A stretch of 64,000 nucleotides of DNA from positions 310,001-374,000 of the forward strand of contig MU385750.1 of the NCBI GenBank assembly GCA_022497155.1, read 5' to 3'. The notes beneath the pieces were generated by a model. The model was not told the origin of the DNA. It did no database searches and saw nothing but the letters and a program-made list of their open reading frames with translations. Below, one piece after another: positions 11,671 through 20,292 of this stretch. Position 1 is the first letter of the stretch. Every line of letters starts with the position of its first letter. The DNA comes from Whalleya microplaca. Lineage: Eukaryota > Ascomycota > Sordariomycetes > Xylariales > Xylariaceae. The position numbers and the translations under genes are program-made.

Positions 11671-12984
11671 TTAGGAATGATGAGGAGTAGTCTCCCTTGG
11701 CTCCATCTGCCATGGCGCCTCCCGGTTTCGTCGTAAGATTTGCGATTGGAGCATTGCAGCCTCGTCCACGAGGCCAACGTCCAAGAGCAGGTCCAAAGCG
11801 TCGTAGTTCTGCGGTGCGCGTTCTGCCCTAGCGCATTGTCTGATCAGCCGACGATACATCTGATAACCCTCATCGATGGCGAAGATGCTGAGCCGGACAC
11901 ATATCTTAACCCACAAAACAATACTGTCAACGTCAAGCGTCCCTCTAGCCTGACAAAATTCGACGGCGGTCTTGTTCCAAGGGCGTTTGATGTTCTCATC
12001 TCTCGCAATGTAGTTCAAGAACTTGTATGCTGTTCTATCCGTAATGTGATTCATCAGGTCTGCTATACGAGTCTGCTCAGTGCATTCTAGGAGGGTTCCG
12101 ACGGCGGGAATAATCCCCAATGGTTCGGCATGCATTCTATTCTGGCCGTATACTGCTTGGTAATGTCTTGTTGTCTCTTTGTATATGTCGAGGTTAAAAG
12201 GCTCGGGTTGTAATGTGCCTCGAGGGATAATCCGAACGAAACCACTGTCGACAGTTGGTACGGCTCTCGCAGACTCCGATGTACTCGTGATGTATTCTTC
12301 GTTCAAGCTGTCTTCTTCATCATTCTTCGGTCGAAACTCCCTTATCGCTAGCTCGGAGTAGAACCTGTTACTGAGACATCTAGAACTTTCGTGACGCGAT
12401 CTATCGTGTAGCATAGAGAGCAACGAGCTGCTAGCATAGCACAAGCCGGCTATTCGCTGCAGCTCGAACAGGTCGAATGGCCGATCTCCTCTCCTGACGA
12501 GGACAGATAGATCACAGGTTTGGGTGGAGAGGAGTATGAATACTTTCTTTATCTCCCTGAAGACTCTGGCAACCTCGTCGAAATTGGTGTGACAAGCCCA
12601 CATGGCCGGTGATTTGATTCTTATCCCTGTCCAGCTCAAACCGAGGTGATTCTCATAGCCTTCAGGCATGTCTTTGGCCTCCATGTCAAACTCTACATCC
12701 CAGGAGTAGTACTCCGGGTGTATGAGCGATATATTGATGGGATTGCATGGTGTAACCGCGTCTGGAAAGACTCTGCATCCAATATCTCTGAGCCCTTGCT
12801 TGATTGTATCTACTAGGTGTTTGCCACCGGCAGAAGGTTCGCAGTTGTGCTCGGACGGGATCAATATCGGCGCTGCCCCATTCCTATCCTTCGGCGGCTG
12901 TTCAAATTGAAATTCGTGATAATAGGCAACATGGGCTTGTAGCTCAACGCTGAAAGTTAATGGTGTTGGGATAGCCAATTCCAT
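11671..12984 (-). CDS. Amidoligase-like protein lacking catalytic residues
   Basis: A single-exon 437-aa protein that aligns by eye with fungal members of the Amidoligase_2 family (ATP-grasp-related, glutamine-synthetase-fold ligases). The order of blocks is kept: the N-terminal LTFSVELQ (family usually TFGVELE), then SWTGIRIKSPAM (family W..VEIVSPPL), then TCDLSVLVRRGDRPFDL near residues 156-172 (family SCGLHVHVG..DGGFDL), followed by LQRIAGLCYASSSLLSMLH and a charged region. The glutamates of the first two blocks have become Gln and Ile/Lys, and both histidines of HxH are Ser and Leu. If the alignment is right the protein cannot do the usual ligase chemistry, so it may be a pseudoenzyme. 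The C-terminal 150 residues are alpha-helical-looking and not recognised. The frame is intact, so I call a gene, not a pseudogene. Confidence 0.7.
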   Translation of the reverse strand: MELAIPTPLTFSVELQAHVAYYHEFQFEQPPKDRNGAAPILIPSEHNCEPSAGGKHLVDTIKQGLRDIGCRVFPDAVTPCNPINISLIHPEYYSWDVEFDMEAKDMPEGYENHLGLSWTGIRIKSPAMWACHTNFDEVARVFREIKKVFILLSTQTCDLSVLVRRGDRPFDLFELQRIAGLCYASSSLLSMLHDRSRHESSRCLSNRFYSELAIREFRPKNDEEDSLNEEYITSTSESARAVPTVDSGFVRIIPRGTLQPEPFNLDIYKETTRHYQAVYGQNRMHAEPLGIIPAVGTLLECTEQTRIADLMNHITDRTAYKFLNYIARDENIKRPWNKTAVEFCQARGTLDVDSIVLWVKICVRLSIFAIDEGYQMYRRLIRQCARAERAPQNYDALDLLLDVGLVDEAAMLQSQILRRNREAPWQMEPRETTPHHS

Positions 12985-14717
12985 ACTGATAGAATAGGTT
13001 GTATGTGTCCAAAGTTCTTGATAGTAGTAAGGCCTAAAACAGGATCAGGTTGATAATGTGGTTATTAATATAGGTCTAATAGCCATTTTGATAAAGGATA
13101 CTCGAAGACAATGCCTTGTTTCTAAACAGCCTTTGATGTCAAGCCTTATTGTATAGCCCTCTTTCATTGCTACATAGAAGAGTCTACAGGGTTCAACAAA
13201 GCGCGACACCTACTAGTGGAAAGGAGATAAAGACGAGGTCCCAAGAGCAAGCAATTAGAACCGACAGAATGGGGCTGCTAGGATATCCTCTTGCAAGTGT
13301 TACAAACCTAGGCCATGCGCGAAGGACTGACAAGTTCACTACTTGGTGTAGAGTCAACCAGTACATTGCAGAAAACGTTATACCCAGTGAAGAATACAAC
13401 GTCCAGCCGGAATAAAGCTGATCGTAAAACCCTAACAGTCTCCCCCATAAGTGACGGTAGGGCTACTATGTAATAACTAAGACTACTTCTAGAAAGCCAC
13501 AACTTTTCCGCTATCGATTTTCGGAGTTCTTGAAAGTTAGAGTATCAGAGATAAATCTAATAATCTTACATACTTCGTCGAGGTAGATGTAGGTTTGTAA
13601 ACTTGCTTCAACCAATGAATGACTTCGGAAATAATGCATTGTGCATACGGCGATGTCAATAAAACCATCGCCACGATGAAAGCCTCATTAAATTTATAGT
13701 AGATTGTGAAGTTAGGTCCGCGTTTCGGTACCATAAACTTGGGACACTTGCTTACCCGGATACGTATCCGAGTCACTACTGCTGCAGGCTTGGCCTGCAG
13801 CAGGAATCAGGTCGCAGTCCAGCAACAGGTAAAATGAATCAGTGCACAGGTCGATATAGTCATATTTCCACACTCTAGGACGCAGGTTTTGAGAAACACG
13901 ACGTTTGCTAATTGGTATAGCTTACTAGCATTCCACTAACTCTCCCATAAGTGTCTCTATTTAGCAAGTACCCAGCATCCAGGACCAGGGCGGGAGGTAG
14001 AATCCTAGTTCTATAACATGAGTAGTCGTAACCCGTACCAAGAATTCTCATGCAGAGGTAAACGGCTTTGAATCAAGCGACCAATAACAATCGCAACTTG
14101 CAGCCTCCTTCTTCAGGGGTGCTATCATTAGTTCTGGACTTTCCAATACCATGACAAAGACGAACGTTCTGACTGACCACACTGTTGATCTAACCCTATA
14201 CTGGAGCATGTTCGGAACCTCCCTTATTTTTCTAGGCAACCACCTAATGCAGGTCGGAACTCTTAACCTACCAGGTAGACTTCCATCCCACACGTTAATA
14301 TACTTATTTAGGTCGCGATCGGCAACTTACCAAGGGATCTTAGAGGAAACAGGGCAGCCGCCTCTAGTGGGCTAAGAACAGCGGAGAGAAATTGACATCG
14401 TTTTCTTTATAAAAGATTTCGCCATCTAAAAGCCTGGAAAAGTCAAGCGGTGATATACCTTGAGTTATACCCCACATCTATATCCCTACCCACTAATGCA
14501 TGTATACCCCTCAGGGGCCTGCTGCATGCTACCCCTACGAAGGCCGTTGACGAGTTGCGGTCAGAGCATCGTATCAAGACCCTGTATCTCTTTGATAGTT
14601 ACTTGTATATAGAATCGGGTTCGCCAATGTTCATGTCCTTTCTAGCTCCCTCTGCCCTCTCTTAAGTACAATTATTACTTTACCCCTTACCCCTAGCCCT
14701 ACGTAACTATCTCTATA
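12985..14717. other. Intergenic with palindrome and hairpin
   Basis: Short open frames exist on both strands (for example 13537-13776 minus and 14048-14293 minus) but none has family features. The notable content is the inverted-repeat pair at 13757-13803. Confidence 0.45.
13757..13803. repeat. 14-bp palindrome followed by 11-bp-stem hairpin
   Basis: CGGATACGTATCCG (13757-13770) is a perfect palindrome. Eight bases later CTGCTGCAGGC (13779-13789), a 3-nt loop TTG and GCCTGCAGCAG (13793-13803) form a perfect 11-bp stem. Confidence 0.8.
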
Positions 14718-15672
14718 ATGGCGAGCACGCACCCCTTCCAAGGAAAGGTCATCACGGTGACGGGCGCAAGTCGAGGCACCGGCCTAGCTCTCTCCCGATA
14801 CCTTCTGGTGCGCGGGGCTACGGTCTCCATGTGCGCCACCTCGGCCGAGAATCTAGCTTCCGCACTGGCCGGGATCGAGAAGGATATGCCCGAATGCAAA
14901 GACAGGGTTATGACTCGAGTGGTAGACATCAGCAAGCTGGAGACGGTCAAGGCGTGGATAGACGAGACGGTGTCGCGGTTCGGGAAGCTAGACGGATGTG
15001 CCAATGTGGCTGGTTAGTTCGAACCTAACCGTCGAGCATCTAGATAGGAGGAATTCGAAATGTGTGGAAGAGTATAGTGCTGACGTGTAACGGGATGACA
15101 GCGCAAGAACAGCGGAAAATATACCCCATCGCGGACCTTGACCGCGACTACTTCCAGCACCTGATCGATGTCAATGTCGGGGGCACCTTCAACTGCCTGA
15201 AGGAGGAGATGAAGCATATCAAAGATGGCGGTAGCATCGTCAACGTCGGCAGTGTCACGAGCCACTACGCCTCCTCTGGCGTTGCGGCCTATGTGGCGGC
15301 AAAGCACGCCATTATAGGGCTCACCAAGGTTGCTGCCTTCGAGGGAGCGGCGAGACACGTTCGTGTCAATGCCCTCTGTCCGTAAGTTGTAATCTGCCTT
15401 GGGCCCTGAATAGGCTTTATAGGGTCGCACGGCATGCTCATTAGGAGAACAGGGGTGCTATCAACAGCGATATGATGGGGAAGGCCTTCGAGACACCTAT
15501 GGGAGAGTTCACATTGAACGCGGAGAACATTCCTTGCATGAGCAGGCGTGTAGCTGAGCCCGAAGAGATCGCGGCCTCTATCGCGTTTCTATTGGGAGAT
15601 GAGAGCAAATATGTCACAAAGGCAACTTGGTATGCCGATGGCGGTTGGTTGGAGGGTAGTTATAGCGGGTAG
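14718..15672 (+). CDS. Short-chain dehydrogenase/reductase (classical SDR)
   Basis: An NAD(P)-dependent oxidoreductase of the FabG-like classical SDR group; substrate unknown. Exons 14718-15012, 15102-15381 and 15453-15672 join in frame to 264 aa. The cofactor motif TGASRGTG is at residues 15-22, NVA stands where NNAG is usual, the catalytic Ser is in VNVGSVTSHYASSG, and YVAAK supplies the catalytic Tyr and Lys. The C-terminal block (EIAASIAFLLGDESKYVT, then YADGGW) is typical of the group. The first intron is the least certain: the 89-bp version used here has a CTGAC branch point 17 nt before CAG but converts NVAG to NVAA; a 35-bp version ending at 15047 keeps the Gly and adds 18 residues. 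The second intron has GTAAGT/CAG. No neighbour indicates a pathway. Confidence 0.88.
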
Positions 15673-16355
15673 GCAGACTGCTATATGTTGGTTGGTTGGT
15701 TGGTTGATACATATATCCATCGGGAAATTGTACCTAAGATAAAAGGCGGCTTACTCTACGATGTTCTTGTCATAGTATAACTTTATTGGGATTTTAACGT
15801 TGAAATCCTATGTATATTTTAAAGATCAAGCTCGAAGTTAGATATGTGAATTTAAGAGTAAATATATGTCATAACGGTATGTACACGTAGGTATCTTCTG
15901 TTAGTCAACGTGGTCTGCCCGAGGAAAATTGTAAGTTAATCCTCTAGTTTCTATCGATTGGGAGCGTTCTACACCTTGTACACATTCCCAGTAAGGTAAT
16001 ATTTATATGTGATTGGGTACCTGATACCCGCGACTGCAAAAGCTCCTTGACTTTGGTGGTTAGATTTCCCTCCAATGTTCTATTGAAAGATCAATCACGA
16101 CCCTTGTAGCGCGCCCCTGAGACTACTAGCCTAGGCAGGTCAAGCGTTCATCGCCGCATAATGTAGTCTAAGAAGAGATACTTCCACCTGCTTCGCTTAC
16201 TCATATCTCTATGCTTTGCGTTACAACCCATTGCCGTCTGTCTATCGCTCATTATCCCACCCCTATTACGCACAGACCAATATCATCAGATTGAATCTAA
16301 GGCTCTCGATGTTGCCCCTTGTGATCATGTCACTGATCATGTTCAAGCGAAAAAC
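15673..16355. other. Intergenic, convergent 3' ends
   Basis: Contains a (TTGG)n run at 15688-15705 just after the SDR stop. The long plus-strand frame starting at 16216 overlaps the thioesterase exons and is a shadow. Confidence 0.5.
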
Positions 16356-17287
16356 TCAATCCACTCCTTCGTCCTCTGCAAGCTCTGCCCCTTCAGGTGG
16401 TGTGAAAGGCTCCCTCGGCTGTTGTGACTTCCAGGCGTGTGCCACATACCTGACGAGGTTAGCCTCTATGTCAGGTCGTTTAATAAGCCACCAGCGTCGA
16501 AGTAGCCACTTACTTTGTATGACTTCCTCTTGCCGCAAGCACGCCTTGGGCGTTCTTGAAGGTAACCGACGTGAACGCCAATGTTTTACCGACTGTATAC
16601 ATATTTAGTATTCGATAGCAGTTAGAATTCAGAGAAAGCTACACTTGTCACAGACAGCAGTGCCGGATATCTTCTCGCCAACCTTACCTCCACTGCTCAC
16701 GTACGTGACTGAAGCAAATCAACACCAGTTCCAGATCCGGAGACTTGCGAACAACCCTCAGGAGCTCTAGTATGGAGATAACTCACCGTTCAGGTCTGTT
16801 GACACGCCAGTAGCATAGAGACCCATGGAAGCCACAGCAAGAGAGCCTCCGAGATCGACCATGCTAGCAATGGTGCCGCCGTGGATGATCTTCAGTCGAT
16901 TCTGAGAAACGATGAGCTTACAGTTCACCATAAAGATGAAGTGTGTTCCGTACTGTGTGGTCATTCGTGATATCCAGCTCGAAGTCCACCTTACCCACGG
17001 TAGCATTGGTAACCCTGATCTAGGATCGTCAATACAGCTACCCGTAGCTACTGCACACGATTCTAGCTCACATGGGGTCCAAGGAGCCTACATGTCTCAT
17101 ATCAGCGATAATCCATGTACAGGGGTTCAAGTTTGGTTGAGAGGTTCACGCACCTTGGCTCCAGGCCAGACTCGGCCATGAAGTTCTTCAAGACCTATCA
17201 TAGATAAGCTACATTATCAAAGACTACGCAGAAGAAAAGCTCACATACCGTCCTCACGAAACGAACTGGAGACAATTTCGGCGGCAT
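16356..17287 (-). CDS. Hotdog-fold acyl-CoA thioesterase (ACOT13/PaaI type), eight exons
   Basis: Hydrolyses acyl-CoA to free acid and CoA; fungal relatives are often mitochondrial or peroxisomal. No single open frame covers it. Eight exons join in frame to 171 aa: 17287-17249, 17194-17154, 17087-17072 (16 nt), 17019-16954, 16901-16787, 16708-16643, 16592-16514 and 16449-16356. All junctions use GT-AG. The diagnostic hotdog block HGGTIASMVDLGGSLAVAS, then YATGVSTDLN and VTYVSSGGKVGEKI, is complete; HGG and the Asp of MVDLGG are the conserved active-site residues of this group. The ending GSHTKYVAHAWKS and an acidic tail are also typical. The start at 17287 gives MPPKLSPVRFVRT, somewhat short for a targeting peptide. 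The 16-nt third exon rests on frame logic and on the resulting LLGPHIRVTNAT, which matches family spacing. Confidence 0.9.
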
Positions 17288-17673
17288 GATGGATATAGAT
17301 GGATCAAGAATGTGAATTAATTTCTTGGAACGTGATAGATCAATTGTTCAATAGAATTTCATGTAGAAAAGGACTCGGAAGTATCTCAAATCTGTGTCTG
17401 CTACTCCGTACATAACCGGTAGGATAGACCGTTAGAAGCCGACGGCGAGGGCCCGTGCACTTAGAATCCCGAGCTTACCTAATCCCGGTGAATAAAAGCG
17501 GATACAGTAAGAAAAGCAGTTCTGAAGCTGCTGAGCTGCCAACTTTTCTACAAATTATTTGCAGATTAGCCGCCCGAGTAACCAAGCACCCGAGCAACCC
17601 TCAGTCCCAATCGCCTTTGGGCAATGCTTCGAAGCTGTGCAGCTGTGCCATGGAACTCTACTAGCATCACACT
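17288..17673. other. Divergent promoter region
   Basis: Shared upstream region of the thioesterase (minus) and the nucleolar-type protein (plus). No specific element recognised. Confidence 0.4.
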
Positions 17674-19428
17674 ATGACCCAAATTCCAAAGCGCTCTAAG
17701 TCTGCCTCTGCCTCTGCCTCTGCCTCAACAGCCGGTGGCGTCCCGTATACGCGCCTACATATCACGCCTCTTGACCAGTCGCTGCTCAGCGTCGTAATCC
17801 CCTCTTCTGTGCTACCAAACGCACGCAACATCTCCTATCACACCATCGAAGCCTTTCCCGAGAAGCGTTACGGCTTTGTTGATCTGCCCACTGTCGAAGC
17901 CGACAAGCTCAAGAAGAAGCTGAACGGAGCTGTGTTGAGGGGAGCCAAGATGCGCGTCGACAAGGCCAGGCCCGAGGCTGTACCTGACCCCATAGCCACG
18001 GAAGAGGCTGATGCCAGCAAGTCCAAGAAGGACAAGAAGAAGGATAAGGCCTCGAAGAAGCGAAAACGCGAATTCGATGTCACGCCTGCCGTCCAATTGG
18101 AAGGTCGCAAGGTCAAGCGCGGGTGGACTACGGCGGAACAGGAGATGATTGAGGAGAAACGCAAGAAGAAGCGGGAGAAGGAAACGAAGGAGAAGAAATC
18201 CAAGGACAAAGATGGGAAGAAGGAAAAGAAAGACAAGAAAATGAAGAAGAGAGAGGTCAAGTCCAAGTACACCAATGGACCCGAGTGTCTGTTCAAGACC
18301 AAGCTCCCGGATGCTGGCTCATCCGCAAGAGACGACAACGATTCCGCTGGACACAAGAAGAAGAAGAGGCGGAAGGGCGAGCGCGAGGTCGTTGTGCACG
18401 AATTCGGAAGGACAGTCAAACACCCTTCGTTCCTCAAGGCGAACACGGAAAAGGCCAATGCAGAGGCTATGACTTTCGAGGATGGTGTGGGCTGGGTGGA
18501 TGGCAATGGCACTGTGATCGAGGCTGTGGTCAACAAGAGATCAAGTACTCATGCTTCGAAGCTAGACTCAACAGCAGAAACCAAGCAGCCTGATTCTACC
18601 GCTGCGGTTTCAGATGATGATGATACTACAAGTAGCAGCGGTTCTTCATCGTCATCGCCGTCTGAGGATGAAGATGAGGATATCCCTGACCAAAATGCAG
18701 AGGCAGGCAGCGCAGACGAGAAAGCGACCTCAACTCCAGCTCCGGCCCCGCCTAAAAGTCTCAAGATAGAGACCCAAGCTCTAAGTAGCCCAACCTCAGC
18801 CCTCAAAACTGCAGTGTCGTTGCATTCAGCACGGCCTAAATCCTCCGGCTCCACCACAAGCCTTACTATCAAGATCCCGCCCGCAACACCAGCCGCAACC
18901 AAAGTCCATCCCCTGGAAGCCTTATACAAGCCCCCCAAGGACAACGCTGCCACTCCTCCAAACGCCGAGCCTTTCTTGTTCTTCGACAACGATGATATCG
19001 AAGAGGATGCAGATGACGGCGCGGCAACTCGAGCTGCCAACCCGCCGTTGACGCCTTTCACAAGTCAGGACTTCGAGTATAGAAATATCCGAAGCGCCGC
19101 CCCGACTCCGGATACAGCCCATCCAAGCCGCACTTTCAGTCTATGGTCTAGGACAGAGTCTACCGTGGATGAAGTACCCGAAGCTGAAGAGGAAGACGAG
19201 GAGGAAGATCAGGATGAAGAACTTGATGATGGAGATGTTACTATGGCTGGGACCAGCAATGCAGATACTGCAGCTGGCGATTCTAAACAGACCCCAGCCA
19301 GCGATTTCCAGAAGCAGTTCTGGGAGAGTAGGGGTGATCTGAACCGTAGCTGGAGAAGGAGGAAGAAGACTGTGGCCAAGGAGAAACGATACAGGGAGAA
19401 TCGCGCTCGTGCTGCGCGAGCCATCTAA
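17674..19428 (+). CDS. Lys-rich nucleolar RRM-like protein (NOL8/Nop8-like)
   Basis: A 584-aa single-exon protein. Residues about 24-100 (YTRLHITPLDQSLLSVVIP, then KRYGFVDLP and KKKLNGAVLRGAKMRVDKA) have the beta-alpha spacing of a divergent RRM, with KRYGFVDL at the RNP1 position. A very Lys/Glu-rich segment (about 115-200) with several basic nuclear or nucleolar signals follows, then acidic Ser/Asp runs, a Pro/Ser/Thr-rich linker and a poly-acidic block near 490-515. The basic C-terminus (FQKQFWESRGDLNRSW onward) resembles the end of fungal Nop8-like proteins needed for 60S pre-ribosome assembly. The N-terminal SASASASAS is encoded by a (TCTGCC)n repeat. The NOL8/Nop8 link is inference from layout; a general nucleolar protein is the safe call. 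Confidence 0.8.
   Translation: MTQIPKRSKSASASASASTAGGVPYTRLHITPLDQSLLSVVIPSSVLPNARNISYHTIEAFPEKRYGFVDLPTVEADKLKKKLNGAVLRGAKMRVDKARPEAVPDPIATEEADASKSKKDKKKDKASKKRKREFDVTPAVQLEGRKVKRGWTTAEQEMIEEKRKKKREKETKEKKSKDKDGKKEKKDKKMKKREVKSKYTNGPECLFKTKLPDAGSSARDDNDSAGHKKKKRRKGEREVVVHEFGRTVKHPSFLKANTEKANAEAMTFEDGVGWVDGNGTVIEAVVNKRSSTHASKLDSTAETKQPDSTAAVSDDDDTTSSSGSSSSSPSEDEDEDIPDQNAEAGSADEKATSTPAPAPPKSLKIETQALSSPTSALKTAVSLHSARPKSSGSTTSLTIKIPPATPAATKVHPLEALYKPPKDNAATPPNAEPFLFFDNDDIEEDADDGAATRAANPPLTPFTSQDFEYRNIRSAAPTPDTAHPSRTFSLWSRTESTVDEVPEAEEEDEEEDQDEELDDGDVTMAGTSNADTAAGDSKQTPASDFQKQFWESRGDLNRSWRRRKKTVAKEKRYRENRARAARAI
17699..17726 (+). repeat. (TCTGCC)n coding microsatellite
   Basis: Hexanucleotide repeat encoding alternating Ser-Ala near the N-terminus of the nucleolar-type protein. 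Confidence 0.85.
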
Positions 19429-20292
19429 TGAGCAGTTTTAGGTCACATAGCAAGGAAGACAGTTGGTATATATCTACGCGCGTTTATTGCGTATGAGAGA
19501 AGCGAACTATGCCTATTCCTGGCCCACAAGGGTCCCTTATTAACAGCCTGCAGAAATCAAATGTGCATTAGGGGTGATGGTACAAAGCCCCTTTATCCCG
19601 GGCCTCAAATCAACCTCCACCACATGTGCTGCAGCTTTTCTTCATATCCGGGTCCCTGGATGATGCCAACACCATCGCGTGTATGCAACAAACCACGCCG
19701 TCAGTGTCCAGTTCTCGCCTCATATGCCTCGTATTACACTAAACAATATTCGCCGTTCGTTCAAATCCCACACTACCGACCAGTTCGCCTTCCGATGAAT
19801 GCCGCCTGCCACCTCTCGCCTATTTTCAAGCGTTGCGTATCTTCCCGGCCACTGGTACGGTTCTAGTCCAACATAAAACTTTTTTTTTCTAGTTTCTTGA
19901 TTTTCCTGATGTTTCTCTGCTTTTCTTTTTCTCATTTATTTGTCCATGCATTCGTGGGATCGTTTGTCCATGCATGTGCTCATTCGTTCATATGTTCGTT
20001 TCTTCATAGTGTTCATTCGTTGATGTGTTCATTTGTTCGTGATATCGTGAAGGAAGGAAGACGTGAAAAAAAATGAAGTCGTGAAAGGGTGCCATAATGG
20101 ATCCTCGCATCCAACAGCTAGCCACACGTTCATCACAACCTCACAAGTCTGTGTATCCATGTGTCTCATCTTCATAATTCTCAGCTCAGCTTAGTTCCGC
20201 TCAGCTCGACACAGCTCAGCATGCCTGACAATCCCTTCCCCCCAACTTCCCACCACACCAAGAGTCTGACGAATAGGTAGTAGGTAGGTAAC
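19429..20292. other. Intergenic, convergent 3' ends
   Basis: Contains T-rich tracts and loose TTCGTTCAT-like repeats around 19960-20040. No gene recognised. Confidence 0.5.

Noticed and set aside
16216..16608. 130-aa plus-strand frame
   Set aside because: Antisense to the last two exons of the hotdog thioesterase.
18549..19061. 170-aa minus-strand frame, and 17868-18536 minus
   Set aside because: Antisense shadows of the Lys/Ser-rich nucleolar-type protein.
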